Assembly: GCF_003634965.1 (NCBI RefSeq) | Contig: NZ_RBXP01000004.1 | Coordinates: 1-64,000, forward strand | DNA from: Azonexus fungiphilus | Lineage (GTDB): Bacteria > Pseudomonadota > Gammaproteobacteria > Burkholderiales > Rhodocyclaceae | Direction of reading: 5' to 3' | DNA length: 64,000 nt | Shown: piece by piece, positions 46,860 through 55,620 of the stretch | How positions within the stretch are numbered: the stretch's first letter is position 1 | How the letters are laid out: the number at the start of each line of letters is the position of its first letter | Made by a program: the position numbers and the translations under genes | The notes under the pieces: generated by a model | What the model was told of the DNA's origin: nothing | What the model saw: only the letters and a program-made list of their open reading frames with translations | The model's database searches: none

Positions 46860-47090
46860 CTAGAGCCAGCTCTCGATCCTGGTCCGATCCGGGACGCCGC
46901 CGGCGTGCACCACCTTGCCGTCGACAACCACGCCGGGCGTCGACATCACGCCGTATTTCATGATTTCCGGCAAATCCTCGATTTTCGTGATGTTGACCGC
47001 AACATTGCGCTCGCTAGCGACTTCCTCGATCAGCTTGACCGTGGTGCGGCAGTTGGCGCAGCCGGTACCGAGTACCTTGATGTCCTTCAT
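46860..47090 (-). CDS. Small thioredoxin-like redox protein
   Basis: A 76-residue protein with a TGCANC redox centre (CxxC) near residue 10, an ISO-type thioredoxin core (VAVNITKIEDLPEIMKYGVMSTPGVVVDGKVVHAGG) and the cis-Pro motif STPG. This family (redox-active disulfide protein 2) often accompanies permeases of the ArsP_1 type. Here it follows the permease by 11 bases and closes the ars operon, suggesting a role in handling a metal or thiol substrate. A GGAGAG ribosome-binding site lies upstream of the ATG. Confidence 0.88.
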   Translation of the reverse strand: MKDIKVLGTGCANCRTTVKLIEEVASERNVAVNITKIEDLPEIMKYGVMSTPGVVVDGKVVHAGGVPDRTRIESWL

Positions 47091-47101
47091 GGCATCTCTC
47101 C

Positions 47102-48148
47102 TTAAAGAATGAAGTTGAACAGGTAGCCGACGATGACGATGCCGCTGGCGACGATGGCGGCATAGATGGCGATCAGCTTCAGCTTGAGCGCCTTCCTCAG
47201 GATGATCATTTCCGGCAATGACAAGGCGACCACGCTCATCATGAACGCGAGCAGCGTGCCCATCGCCGCGCCTTTGCCGTAAAGCGCCTCGACGATGGGA
47301 ATGACGCCGGCGGTATTGGTGTACATCGGCACGCCGATGCCGACTGCTGCCGGCACCGCCCACCAGGCATCCTTGCCCATCAGCGTCGCCATCAGTTCCT
47401 GCGGTACGTAGCCGTGGATGCCGGCACCGATGGCGATGCCGACCATCACGTAAGGCCAGACGCGGCCGACGATTTCCTTGACGCTGGCCCAGGCCGAGGC
47501 GAAGCGTTCGGGCCAGGTCGGCGTGGCCATTTCGATGTCCAGCGCACCGTTCTGCTGGATGACGACGACCCAGTCTTCGAGCAGGTGCTCCAGATCCATC
47601 CGTGCCAGGATCATGCCGGCGCTGACTGCCAACGCGATGCCGAAGCCGAAATACAGCGCCGCCACTTTCCAGCCAAACATCGCGAACAGCATGACAACGG
47701 CGATCTGGTCGATCATTGGCGCTGCGACCAGGAAAGTCAGCGTGATGCCGAGCGGCACACCGGCCGACAGGAAGCCGATGAACAGCGGCACTGCGGAGCA
47801 TGAGCAGAACGGCGTCACCGCGCCGAGCAGGGCCGCCAGCAGGTAGTTGACCGAGGCTGCGCGGCCGGCCAGCAGCGCCCGCGTACGTTCCGGCGTGAAG
47901 AAGGTATGGACGATGCCCATGACGAAAACGACGCCGGTCAGCAGCAACAGGACTTTCGGCGTGTCGTAGAAGAAGAAATGCAGTGCCTCGCCCAAGCGGG
48001 TGCTGCGGTCGAAACCGAGCAGGCCGATGATCCGGTCGGCGAATTCGACCAGATGGCTGTAGCTGGCAATCCACAGCACCGCGCCGAGCGTGATCAGGGC
48101 CAGCCAGGCGGGGCTGCGGGTCGGTGGAAGCAGGCGGAAGGCGGACAT
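47102..48148 (-). CDS. ArsP_1-type membrane permease
   Basis: The 348-residue protein is an eight-or-more-helix permease with the FCSCSAVPLFIGFLSAGVPLGIT motif typical of the permease family that includes ArsP; members export organoarsenicals or other thiol-reactive compounds. The start MSAFRLLPP at 48148 is chosen; the GGGA that could act as ribosome-binding site lies inside the right arm of a hairpin. Genes upstream (sigZ) and downstream (thioredoxin-like) point to arsenic or redox stress. The substrate is not known. Confidence 0.85.
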   Translation of the reverse strand: MSAFRLLPPTRSPAWLALITLGAVLWIASYSHLVEFADRIIGLLGFDRSTRLGEALHFFFYDTPKVLLLLTGVVFVMGIVHTFFTPERTRALLAGRAASVNYLLAALLGAVTPFCSCSAVPLFIGFLSAGVPLGITLTFLVAAPMIDQIAVVMLFAMFGWKVAALYFGFGIALAVSAGMILARMDLEHLLEDWVVVIQQNGALDIEMATPTWPERFASAWASVKEIVGRVWPYVMVGIAIGAGIHGYVPQELMATLMGKDAWWAVPAAVGIGVPMYTNTAGVIPIVEALYGKGAAMGTLLAFMMSVVALSLPEMIILRKALKLKLIAIYAAIVASGIVIVGYLFNFIL

Positions 48149-48150
48149 GG

Positions 48151-48201
48151 TTTTTCCCGGAAATGCGTGGTCGACCGTGAAGACGGACGAACCGGGAAAA
48201 A
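48151..48201 (-). repeat. Hairpin with GGTCGACC core ahead of the permease gene
   Basis: TTTTTCCCGG (48151-48160) pairs with CCGGGAAAAA (48192-48201), enclosing GGTCGACC (48169-48176). On the transcribed strand the arm nearest the gene carries GGGA two bases from the permease ATG, so folding may hide the ribosome-binding site or terminate transcription after sigZ. Confidence 0.6.
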
Positions 48202-48212
48202 GACGCAGGCGC

Positions 48213-48782
48213 TCAGTCGAGAGGTGGCCGCGGGATGAAACCGGCCACCTGGCCGGCATCGTCGAAGCAGACCTGGCACCCCTCGACCAGGCGTGCCCGC
48301 AGACGCAGACGGGCACGCTGCAGGCGCGACTTGGCGCCGGACAGCGAGATGCCGAGTCGTTCGGCCAGCGCCTGTTGCGGCTGGCCGGCGATGTCGCAGA
48401 GCTCGATCGCCAGGCGGTCGCTGGCCGAGAGTTCGGCCAGCGCGCGCGGCAGGCACTGGCTCAGCTGCTCGACCGGTGCCGGCAGCTCGTTGTCGGCAGC
48501 GGCCAGATCGTCGGGCAGTTCGACTTGCGGGTGACGGGCGCGCAGGCGGTCGGTCAGCGCATTGCGCGCGACCTGAAACAGCCAGGCGCGCGGGTTGTCC
48601 AGCCGGCAGAAGGCGTCGCCCTGGCGCAGGGCGCGCAGGAAGACCTCCTGCAGGAGGTCCTCGGCCTCGGCGTCGCCGTCGAGCCGGTGGCGCAGCCAGC
48701 CGTGCAGTTCGCCACGCGTTTCGCGCCAGGCGCGGCTCAGGCAGGGGCGGTCGGGAGCGACCGCTTGGCCGGATGCAATCAT
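48213..48782 (-). CDS. sigZ: ECF RNA polymerase sigma factor, SigZ-like
   Basis: The 189-residue protein has sigma-70 region 2 (WRETRGELHGWLRHRL, AEDLLQEVFLRALRQ, NPRAWLFQVARNALTD) and region 4 (LAELSASDRLAIELCDIAGQPQQALAERLGISLSGAKSRLQRARLRLR), followed by an extra Cys-containing tail (EGCQVCFDDAGQVAGFIPR) typical of SigZ proteins. It overlaps the end of acr3 by four bases, so it is translated from the ars transcript. No anti-sigma factor is adjacent. The CxxC of the tail may sense thiol-reactive metals. Its target promoters are unknown. Confidence 0.88.
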   Translation of the reverse strand: MIASGQAVAPDRPCLSRAWRETRGELHGWLRHRLDGDAEAEDLLQEVFLRALRQGDAFCRLDNPRAWLFQVARNALTDRLRARHPQVELPDDLAAADNELPAPVEQLSQCLPRALAELSASDRLAIELCDIAGQPQQALAERLGISLSGAKSRLQRARLRLRARLVEGCQVCFDDAGQVAGFIPRPPLD

Positions 48783-49858
48783 CGATGCGACAGCGGTTTT
48801 TCGTACCAGGCCCGGGTCGAATTGACCATCCTTACCAGCCAGAGCATCACCGGCACCTCGATCAGCACGCCGACGACGGTGGCCAGCGCGGCGCCGGAGT
48901 CGAAGCCGTAGAGGACGATGGCAACGGCGACGGCGAGTTCGAAGAAATTCGAGGCGCCGATCATCGTCGCCGGGCCGGCGACGTCGTGCCGGACAGCGAA
49001 CTTGCGGCAGAGCCAGTAGCCGATGGCGGCGATCAGCAGGCCCTGCAGCAGGATCGGCACGGCGAGCATGGCGATGATCAGCGGCTGCTTGACGATGGCC
49101 TCGCCCTGGAAGGCAAAGAGCAGCACCAGGGTCGCCAGCAGCGCCGCGATGGTGAACGGTGCGATACGGTCGACTGCCTGTTTGAAGGCATTTTCACCGC
49201 CACGCAGGAAATGCCGGCGCAGCGCCTGGGCGATCGCCAGCGGGATGACGATGTACATCACCACCGACAGCAGCAGCGTGTCCCAGGGCACCGGGATCGC
49301 CGAGACGCCGAGCAGCAGCGCGACGATCGGAGCGAAGGCGAAGACCATGACGAGGTCGTTGAGCGCCACCTGCGAAATGGTGAAGTTGGCGTCGCCTCGG
49401 CACAGGTTGCTCCAGACGAAGACCATCGCCGTACATGGCGCCGCGCCGAGCAGGATCAGGCCGGCGATGTAGCTGTCGAGCTGGTCGGCCGGCAGCCAGG
49501 GGGCGAAGACATGGCGGATGAACAGCCAGCCGAGCGCGGCCATGGTGAACGGTTTGACCGCCCAGTTCACGAACAGCGTGATGCCGATGCCGGCCTTCTG
49601 CTCGCGGACCTCGCTGATCGAGGCGAAGTCGATCTTCATCAGCATCGGCACGATCATCACCCAGATCAGCAGGCCGACCGGCAGGTTGACCTGGGCGTAC
49701 TCGATCCGCCCGAGTGCCTGGAAAGCCGCCGGAAACCACTGGCCGAGCAGGATGCCGGCGACGATACAGAGCACCACCCAGAGGCTCAGGTAGCGCTCGA
49801 AGAAGCCGATCGGCGCTCCGGCCGCCTGTTTCGCGGCAACACCGCACTGCGCGCTCAT
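48779..49858 (-). CDS. arsB: Arsenite efflux permease ACR3
   Basis: The 359-residue protein is a ten-helix arsenite permease of the ACR3 family: PVGLLIWVMIVPMLMKIDF, LGAAPCTAMVFVWSNLCRGDANFTISQVALNDLVMV (with the conserved Cys needed for transport), and GASNFFELAVAVAI. It exports As(III), which ArsC supplies by reducing arsenate. It overlaps arsC upstream and sigZ downstream by four bases each, a fully coupled operon. The symbol acr3 is also used. Confidence 0.95.
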   Translation of the reverse strand: MSAQCGVAAKQAAGAPIGFFERYLSLWVVLCIVAGILLGQWFPAAFQALGRIEYAQVNLPVGLLIWVMIVPMLMKIDFASISEVREQKAGIGITLFVNWAVKPFTMAALGWLFIRHVFAPWLPADQLDSYIAGLILLGAAPCTAMVFVWSNLCRGDANFTISQVALNDLVMVFAFAPIVALLLGVSAIPVPWDTLLLSVVMYIVIPLAIAQALRRHFLRGGENAFKQAVDRIAPFTIAALLATLVLLFAFQGEAIVKQPLIIAMLAVPILLQGLLIAAIGYWLCRKFAVRHDVAGPATMIGASNFFELAVAVAIVLYGFDSGAALATVVGVLIEVPVMLWLVRMVNSTRAWYEKPLSHR

Positions 49859-50355
49859 GCCGATGCCTCCGCATGGATCTTGCGCGCCGCGTCGCGGACT
49901 TCGACGGTCGACAGGCTTGCCAGCGGCAATTTGACGAAGGCCTCGACGCGCTCGCGCAACTGCGCATAGGCTTGTTCGAAGGCTGCGCGGCGGGCTTCCA
50001 GTGGTTCGACATGCGCCGGATCAGCGATGCCCCAGTGCGCAGTGGTGGGGTGGCCAGGCCAGATCGGGCAGGTTTCGCCGGCCGCCGCGGCGCAGACGGT
50101 GAAGATGAAGTCGATCTGCGGTGCGTCGCCGCCGACGAACTCGTCCCATGACTTGCTGCGCGCCTCGGGCAAGGGGATGCCGTGCTTCGCCAGGGTCTCC
50201 AGTGCCAGCGGATTGACCGTGCCGGTCGGCCGGCTGCCGGCCGAAAAGGCGCGGATGCGGCCGCCGCCGAGATGGTTGAACAAGGCCTCGCCGAGGATGG
50301 AGCGGGCCGAGTTGCCGGTGCATAGCACCAGCACGTTGAAGGGTTTGCGGTTCAT
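49855..50355 (-). CDS. arsC: Arsenate reductase ArsC, low-molecular-weight phosphatase type
   Basis: ArsC reduces As(V) to As(III). The 166-residue protein has the LMW-phosphatase P-loop CTGNSAR near residue 12 (CX5R), SAGSRP and the conserved FVGGDAP-IDFIFTVCAAA with a candidate redox Cys, matching thioredoxin-coupled ArsC rather than the glutaredoxin type. A Cys-rich CAAAAGETCP completes the pattern. It overlaps arsR and acr3 by four bases each. Confidence 0.93.
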   Translation of the reverse strand: MNRKPFNVLVLCTGNSARSILGEALFNHLGGGRIRAFSAGSRPTGTVNPLALETLAKHGIPLPEARSKSWDEFVGGDAPQIDFIFTVCAAAAGETCPIWPGHPTTAHWGIADPAHVEPLEARRAAFEQAYAQLRERVEAFVKLPLASLSTVEVRDAARKIHAEASA

Positions 50356-50687
50356 GCTTTCTCCGTCGGCGTACAGGCATGTTGCTGCTCGCCGCAGGGC
50401 AGGCCGGCGCAGCAGTGCTCGGTCAGGTAGCCGAGCAGGTCGTTCATCGCCGGATAGTCGGCGATGTAGAAAATGAAGCGCCCCTCCTGGCGGCTGGCGA
50501 TCAATCCGGCACGGCTGAGCTCCTTGAGATGGAAGCTGAAGCTGCCGTTGGCCTCGGTGTCGAGTTCGGCGGCCAGGTCGGCGACGCAGAGCCCGCCCTT
50601 GCCCGCCTGGACCAGGCGACGATAGACGCGCAGCCGGGTTTCATGAGCGAGTGCCTTGAGTGCGGTGGTGGCAAGTTCGATATCCAT
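50352..50687 (-). CDS. arsR: Arsenic-responsive repressor ArsR
   Basis: A 111-residue winged-helix ArsR/SmtB protein (ALAHETRLRVYRRLVQAGKGGLCVADLAAEL...GSFSFHLKELSRAGLIASRQEGRFIFY). Its C-terminus ends in CCAGLPC (Cys92, Cys93, Cys98), resembling the C-terminal three-cysteine As(III) site known from the Acidithiobacillus ferrooxidans ArsR (there CC-x5-C). The start at 50687 (MDIELATTAL) fits; a longer frame adds 12 residues. It heads the operon and should repress it until As(III) binds. Confidence 0.93.
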   Translation of the reverse strand: MDIELATTALKALAHETRLRVYRRLVQAGKGGLCVADLAAELDTEANGSFSFHLKELSRAGLIASRQEGRFIFYIADYPAMNDLLGYLTEHCCAGLPCGEQQHACTPTEKA

Positions 50688-50705
50688 ATTTATAGAATAA
50701 TCGAA
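50676..50705 (-). promoter_or_regulatory. Candidate ArsR operator
   Basis: TTCGAT (50676-50681) and ATCGAA (50700-50705) form an inverted repeat flanking an A/T-rich core around the arsR start. ArsR-family operators are such A/T-rich dyads, but this one is only a candidate. Confidence 0.4.
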
Positions 50706-50753
50706 ATGATGATCTGCGGGCAAGGGCGACCGGCTGCGCTCGCCCTTGGCGCG

Positions 50754-52436
50754 CTAAACGCAGAAGCGCAGCGTCGATTCGCGCAGGCGGTCGGCCAGGG
50801 CGGCGACTTCGTCGGCGTTGGTCGACGAGGACTGGGCGGCGCGGGCGCCGCGTTCGATCATCTGCGCCATGCGTTCGGTGTTCTGGGCAATCTGTTCGGC
50901 GGCCAGGCGTTGCTCGCCGAGGACGTCGACGATCTCGCGGGCGGCGACCGCCGAGCGTTCGCAGAAATCCTCGATGCGGGCGATCGCGCTCTCCGCCTGC
51001 GCGGCGAGCTCGGTGCCGCGGCGCGAGCGTTCGGCGGTGGCGGCGACGGCACCGCTGCTGCGCGCGGCGGCATCGCCGAGGCGGCCGACCAGGTTTTCGA
51101 TCATGCGTGTGGTGTCGGCGGTGCGGGTGGCCAGCTTGCGCACCTCGTCGGCGACGACGGCGAAGCCGCGGCCGCTTTCGCCGGCGCGGGCGGCTTCGAT
51201 CGCGGCGTTGAGCGAGAGCAGGTTGGTCTGTTCGGAAATCTCCTTGATCTCGCGGGCGAAGCCGGAAATCTGCTGGGTGTGCTGCTGCAGCTCCTGCATC
51301 GAGGCCGCCGAGCTGCGTGCCTCGCCGGAGATGTTGCCGATTTCCTGGATCGCCGCCTGGATGATGCGCCCGCTCTCGCCGGCGGTTTCCCGGGTGACGC
51401 GGGTGGCGTCGGCGGCGCTGCCGGCGCTTTCGGCCATCACCGCGATGGCCGTGGTCAGTTCCTCGATCGCGGCGGTGATCATCGCTGCCGAATCGCTTTG
51501 CTGGCTGTTGGTCTCGGCCACTTCGCGGGTTGCCTGGCGCAGTGCCAGGGCGTTGCCGGCGGTGGTTTCGGCACCGAGCTTGACCTCGCCGATCAGCCGG
51601 CGCAGGCGTTCCTGCATGTCGTCGATGGCCGCCACCAGCGAATGCGCGGCGGCCTTGCCGCTGCCCAGCGTGCGGCTCAGGTCGCCGTCGGCAACCCGGC
51701 GCGTCGCCGCGACCACCGGTGCCAGTTCGCCGCCGAGGCGGCCGAGAATGTTGCGGCCGATGGCCAAGGCGAGGATCAGGAAGGCCGCCGAGCCGGCCAG
51801 GCCGACGGCGAGCACCAGCGCCGCCGCTTCGGCAAAGCGGCGGTCGGCCAGCGCGGCGGCAGTGGCGGCACTGTCGCTGCTGGCCGCGGCGATTGCCGCG
51901 AAGGTTTCGGCAAGGGCGGCGATCAGCGGCGTGTCGGCGTCGCGGATGCCGGCATCGACCATCTGGATGTATTTCGGCTCGCCCGGCGAATTGCCGGCGA
52001 GGACGTCGTCGTAGAGCCGGTTGAGCTCGTCGGCCAGCGGGCGCAGCTCGGCGATCCGGCCGGCGGCCGGCAGGCCGGCGGCCGGCAGGCCGGCACGCTG
52101 CAGCGCCTCGAGCTGGTCGAGGGCGGCGGCGAAGGCGCGCCGGCCGGCGTCGAACTCGGCCCTGCCCTTGTCGAACTCGCTGCTCATGAAGCTGCGCAGC
52201 ATCATTGCGTTGAGCCCGCGCTGCTGGGCCTGAAAGGCGTTCTGGGCGGCACTGACGCCGGCCAGCGCCTGGCTCGCCCGGGCGACCTGGCCGGCTTCCT
52301 CGTGCACGTCGTTGCGGAAACCCTGCAGGCTGAGCAGCGCGGTGAGCAGCAGCGCGATGCCGAGACCGCCGCCGACGCCGACCAGGGCGAGGATGCCGCC
52401 GCGGATGGAGAGTGAATTGATAAATTTCACAATCAA
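50754..52436 (-). CDS. Methyl-accepting chemotaxis protein
   Basis: The 560-residue receptor has an N-terminal membrane helix (about 10-37), a roughly 150-residue periplasmic helical region, a second helix (about 204-228) followed by a HAMP-like linker, and a long cytoplasmic coiled coil with the universal hairpin tip [41 protein letters not shown]. The ligand is unknown. A tandem 15-base repeat codes for LPAAG twice in the periplasmic part. It is alone in its transcript, head to head with pstS. Confidence 0.94.
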   Translation of the reverse strand: MIVKFINSLSIRGGILALVGVGGGLGIALLLTALLSLQGFRNDVHEEAGQVARASQALAGVSAAQNAFQAQQRGLNAMMLRSFMSSEFDKGRAEFDAGRRAFAAALDQLEALQRAGLPAAGLPAAGRIAELRPLADELNRLYDDVLAGNSPGEPKYIQMVDAGIRDADTPLIAALAETFAAIAAASSDSAATAAALADRRFAEAAALVLAVGLAGSAAFLILALAIGRNILGRLGGELAPVVAATRRVADGDLSRTLGSGKAAAHSLVAAIDDMQERLRRLIGEVKLGAETTAGNALALRQATREVAETNSQQSDSAAMITAAIEELTTAIAVMAESAGSAADATRVTRETAGESGRIIQAAIQEIGNISGEARSSAASMQELQQHTQQISGFAREIKEISEQTNLLSLNAAIEAARAGESGRGFAVVADEVRKLATRTADTTRMIENLVGRLGDAAARSSGAVAATAERSRRGTELAAQAESAIARIEDFCERSAVAAREIVDVLGEQRLAAEQIAQNTERMAQMIERGARAAQSSSTNADEVAALADRLRESTLRFCV

Positions 52437-52514
52437 ATCGCCTTAAATGACAAAGTCGTCAGCGTATACCCCGAATATTTCAGGCGTTTTGCGGTGCCAG
52501 GGGGGCGGCGACGC

Positions 52515-52546
52515 TTTGTTACAGCCTGTCATCCGGCTGTAACAAA
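52515..52546 (+). promoter_or_regulatory. Pho box and overlapping dyad upstream of pstS
   Basis: CTGTCATCCGGCTGTAAC (52526-52543) matches the PhoB box consensus of two CTGTCAT-like heptamers four bases apart. It overlaps a perfect 12-bp inverted repeat (TTTGTTACAGCC 52515-52526 / GGCTGTAACAAA 52535-52546). It lies about 55 bases upstream of the pstS ATG, a proper distance for PhoB activation. Confidence 0.82.
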
Positions 52547-52597
52547 CGCTGGGTAACCTGCGTCCTGTCACTACTTCCACCCAACAGGAGTCCATTC

Positions 52598-53596
52598 ATG
52601 TTCAAGCAGTCCAAGCTCGTTTCCGCGCTCGCCGTTGCCGGCGTCGCCCTGTTTGCCCAGGCCGCTCACGCGCAGGTCGTCAAGATCGACGGCTCCTCGA
52701 CCGTCTACCCGATCACCGAAGCCGTCGCCGAAGATTTCCAGAAAGCCAAGAAGAACGCAGTCAAGGTGACGGTCGGCATTTCCGGTACCGGTGGCGGCTT
52801 CAAGAAGTTCTGCCGTGACGAGACCGATTTCCAGAACGCCTCGCGTCCGATCACCGCCAAGGAAATGGAAGACTGCAAGGCCGCCGGCGTCGAATACGTC
52901 GAAATGCCGGTCGCCTACGACGCGCTGACCGTCGTCATCAACCCGAAGAACAGCTTCCTCAAGCAAGCCACCGTCGAAGAGCTGAAGAAGCTGTGGGAAC
53001 CGGCTGCCCAGGGCACGATCACCAAGTGGAACCAGGTCAACCCGGCCTGGCCGGACGCGCCGGTCAAGCTGTTCGGCGCCGGCGCCGATTCGGGCACCTT
53101 CGAATACTTCACCGAAGCCATCGTCGGCAAGGCCAAGTCCTCGCGCGGCGACTACACCGCTTCCGAAGACGACAACGTGCTGGTCCAGGGCGTCTCGCGC
53201 GACGTCAATGGCATCGGCTACTTCGGTTACGCCTACTACGCCGAGAACATGTCTCGCCTGAAGGGTCTGCCGATCGTCAATCCGAAGACCGGCAAGGCGG
53301 TCGAACCGTCCGGCGCCAACGTCGAGAACGGCAGCTACGTGCCGCTGTCGCGCCCGATCTTCGTCTATGTCAAGGCCAAGTCGCTGCAGAAGCCGGAAGT
53401 CCGCGAGTTCCTCGAGTTCTACATGAAGAACGCCGAGAAGCTGGTCCGCGAAGTCAAGTACGTGCCGCTGCCGAAGGCCGCCTACGAAGGCAACCTGAAG
53501 CACGTCAAGGACAAGAAGTACGGCACCGTGTTCGGTGGCAAGAACGAAGTCGGCATCACCATCGAAGAGCTGATGAAGCGCGAAGCCAAGATGTAA
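52598..53596 (+). CDS. pstS: Phosphate ABC transporter, periplasmic binding protein PstS
   Basis: PstS captures phosphate in the periplasm for PstCAB. The 332-residue protein has a signal peptide ([19 protein letters not shown], cleavage before QVV), then [17 protein letters not shown], a phosphate-binding pattern, and [14 protein letters not shown]. It is longer in the domain-1 segment than E. coli PstS, as in the PstS family of many betaproteobacteria. It is the first gene of the Pho operon and is followed by a hairpin that may lower expression of the membrane genes. Confidence 0.95.
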   Translation: MFKQSKLVSALAVAGVALFAQAAHAQVVKIDGSSTVYPITEAVAEDFQKAKKNAVKVTVGISGTGGGFKKFCRDETDFQNASRPITAKEMEDCKAAGVEYVEMPVAYDALTVVINPKNSFLKQATVEELKKLWEPAAQGTITKWNQVNPAWPDAPVKLFGAGADSGTFEYFTEAIVGKAKSSRGDYTASEDDNVLVQGVSRDVNGIGYFGYAYYAENMSRLKGLPIVNPKTGKAVEPSGANVENGSYVPLSRPIFVYVKAKSLQKPEVREFLEFYMKNAEKLVREVKYVPLPKAAYEGNLKHVKDKKYGTVFGGKNEVGITIEELMKREAKM

Positions 53597-53605
53597 GCAG
53601 CACCT

Positions 53606-53625
53606 GACGGACCCTTCGGTCCGTC
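53606..53625 (+). terminator. Stem-loop between pstS and pstC
   Basis: GACGGACC (53606-53613) pairs with GGTCCGTC (53618-53625) around a CTTC loop, without a T-run. It probably stabilises the pstS mRNA 3' end or attenuates transcription so the binding protein is made in excess. Confidence 0.6.
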
Positions 53626-53679
53626 GCCGCAAGGGGCCGGTCCGCATGGGCAGGCCCCGTTTCCGAAAGGAACCTTCAA

Positions 53680-54627
53680 GTGAATCACGCCATGTCCGCA
53701 AATTCCGCCTCCGACCTGCCGCAGGTCAGCGACCGCCTGGCCAAGAACGCCATGCGCCACGTCAGCGAGCGCCTGATCGAGAGCGTCCTCTTCGCCGCCG
53801 CCGCGGTGTCGGTGCTGACGACGATCGGCATCGTCTATGTGCTCGTCACCGAGTCCATCCATTTCTTCCAGAACGTCAGCATCGTCGAGTTCCTCACCGA
53901 CACGCAGTGGACCCCGCTGTTCGACGATGCCCACTACGGCATCATGGTGCTCATCTCGGGCACCCTTGTTTCTTCCGGCGTGGCGCTCGCCGTCGCCATC
54001 CCGATGGGCACGATCATCGCGATCTACCTGTCGGAGTTCGCCAATCCCAAGGTCCGCGAAGTCGCCAAGCCGGTGCTTGAACTGCTCGGCGGCATTCCGA
54101 CCATCGTCTTCGGCTATTTCGCGCTGTTGATCGTCACCCCGCTGCTGCAGAAGATCTTCCCGGAGCTGCCCGGCTTCTCGCTGCTCTCGGCCGGCCTGGT
54201 GATGGGCATCATGATCGTTCCCTACATCGCCTCGCTGTCCGAGGACGCGATGCGCGCGGTGCCGATGAGCATGCGCGAAGGCTCCTACGCGATGGGCGCG
54301 ACCAAGCTCTACACCGCGATCCACGTCGTCGTCCCGGCCGCCGTCTCCGGCCTGGCCGCTTCCTACATCCTGGGCATCTCGCGGGCTGTCGGCGAAACCA
54401 TGATCCTGGCGGTCGCCGCCGGCATGCAGCCGAACCTGACCTGGAATCCGATGGAACCGGCCGCGACGATCACCTCCTACATCGTCCAGGTGGCGCTCGG
54501 CGACCTGCCGCACGGCTCGATCGGCTACCAGACGATCTTCGCCGCCGGCCTGACGCTGCTGCTGATCACGCTGCTCTTCAACATTCTCGGCCAATGGCTG
54601 CGCCGTCGCTTCCGTGAGGCTTACTAA
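53680..54627 (+). CDS. pstC: Phosphate ABC transporter permease PstC
   Basis: PstC is one of the two inner-membrane channel subunits of the high-affinity phosphate importer. The 315-residue protein has a long first helix (about 35-60) and five more in the permease core, with the ABC-permease EAA-type loop (SMREGSYAMGATKLYTAIHVVVPAAVSGL). The GTG at 53680 follows AAGGAA by seven bases; an ATG four codons later is possible. It is adjacent to pstA by one base. Confidence 0.95.
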   Translation: MNHAMSANSASDLPQVSDRLAKNAMRHVSERLIESVLFAAAAVSVLTTIGIVYVLVTESIHFFQNVSIVEFLTDTQWTPLFDDAHYGIMVLISGTLVSSGVALAVAIPMGTIIAIYLSEFANPKVREVAKPVLELLGGIPTIVFGYFALLIVTPLLQKIFPELPGFSLLSAGLVMGIMIVPYIASLSEDAMRAVPMSMREGSYAMGATKLYTAIHVVVPAAVSGLAASYILGISRAVGETMILAVAAGMQPNLTWNPMEPAATITSYIVQVALGDLPHGSIGYQTIFAAGLTLLLITLLFNILGQWLRRRFREAY

Positions 54628-54628
54628 C

Positions 54629-55564
54629 ATGCAACCGATGACTACCGAACAAATCCGCGTGCTGATCGCCCGCGGCAAACTCAAGGACACGGTCTTCCAG
54701 GCCCTCGGCATCATCTGCCTGGCGATCGGCCTGCTGGTGATCTTCCTGCTCGTCGGCGACATGCTGATGCGCGGCCTCGACCGCCTCAACCTCGAATTCT
54801 TCACCGAGTTCGCCTCGCGTCGCGCCTCCCAGTCCGGCATCCTCTCGGCCTGGGTCGGCACGCTGCTGGTGATGCTGGTCACCGCCGCCGCCGCCGTGCC
54901 GCTCGGCGTCGCCGCCGGCATCTACCTCGAGGAATACGCCAAGCGCAACTGGATCACCGACATCATCGAGATCAACATCACCAATCTCGCCGCCGTCCCG
55001 TCGATCGTCTATGGCCTGCTCGCGCTCGGCATCTTCGTCTACACCTTCGGCTTCGGCCAGAGCATCCTCTCGGCCGGCCTGACGCTGGCGCTGCTCATCC
55101 TGCCGATCGTCATCGTCGCCACTCGCGAGGCGATCCGGGCGATCCCGTCGATGATCCGCGAAGGCTCGATGGCGGTCGGTGCGACGCGCTGGCAGACCTG
55201 CCGCTACCACATCATCCCCTACGCCATGCCCGGCATCCTGACCGGCGTGATCATCGGCCTCGCCCGTGCGATCGGCGAAACCGCCCCGATCATCACCATC
55301 GGCGCGCTCACCTTCATCGCCTTCCTGCCGCCGGTGCCCTTCACCGCCACCGGCATGGATGGCGCGTCGGCCGGGCTGTTCGACTGGGTGATGTCGCCCT
55401 TCACGGTGATGCCGATCCAGATCTTCAACTGGACCTCGCGTCCCGACCCGGCCTTCGAGGTCAACGCCGCCGCTGCCGGCTTCGTGCTGATGGGCATGGT
55501 CCTGTCGATGAACGCCGTCGCCATCTGGTTGCGCTACCGGATGCGCAAGAACATCAAGTGGTAA
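54629..55564 (+). CDS. pstA: Phosphate ABC transporter permease PstA
   Basis: PstA is the second channel subunit. The 311-residue protein has a first helix at about 25-45 and a permease core with the EAA-type loop [45 protein letters not shown]. It starts at the ATG at 54629 ([10 protein letters not shown]), one base after pstC, and is followed by a GGTCGACC repeat before pstB. Confidence 0.95.
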   Translation: MQPMTTEQIRVLIARGKLKDTVFQALGIICLAIGLLVIFLLVGDMLMRGLDRLNLEFFTEFASRRASQSGILSAWVGTLLVMLVTAAAAVPLGVAAGIYLEEYAKRNWITDIIEINITNLAAVPSIVYGLLALGIFVYTFGFGQSILSAGLTLALLILPIVIVATREAIRAIPSMIREGSMAVGATRWQTCRYHIIPYAMPGILTGVIIGLARAIGETAPIITIGALTFIAFLPPVPFTATGMDGASAGLFDWVMSPFTVMPIQIFNWTSRPDPAFEVNAAAAGFVLMGMVLSMNAVAIWLRYRMRKNIKW

Positions 55565-55567
55565 GTG

Positions 55568-55605
55568 CACGGTCGACCGCCGGAAACGCCGAAAAACCGA
55601 ATTTC
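55568..55605 (+). repeat. GGTCGACC repeat copy between pstA and pstB
   Basis: CGGTCGACCG (55570-55579) is followed by CCGGAAACGCCGAAAAACCG, the same core-plus-A-run layout as the copies at 22.8 and 59.1 kb. It lies in the middle of an operon, so it is unlikely to be a full terminator here. Confidence 0.5.
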
Positions 55606-55620
55606 GAAATGGAACCGCAA

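Noticed and set aside
52055-52100. Tandem 15-base repeat in the chemoreceptor gene
   Set aside because: Two copies only, in frame, coding LPAAG twice; ordinary GC-rich slippage inside a periplasmic helix linker, not a mobile or CRISPR repeat.
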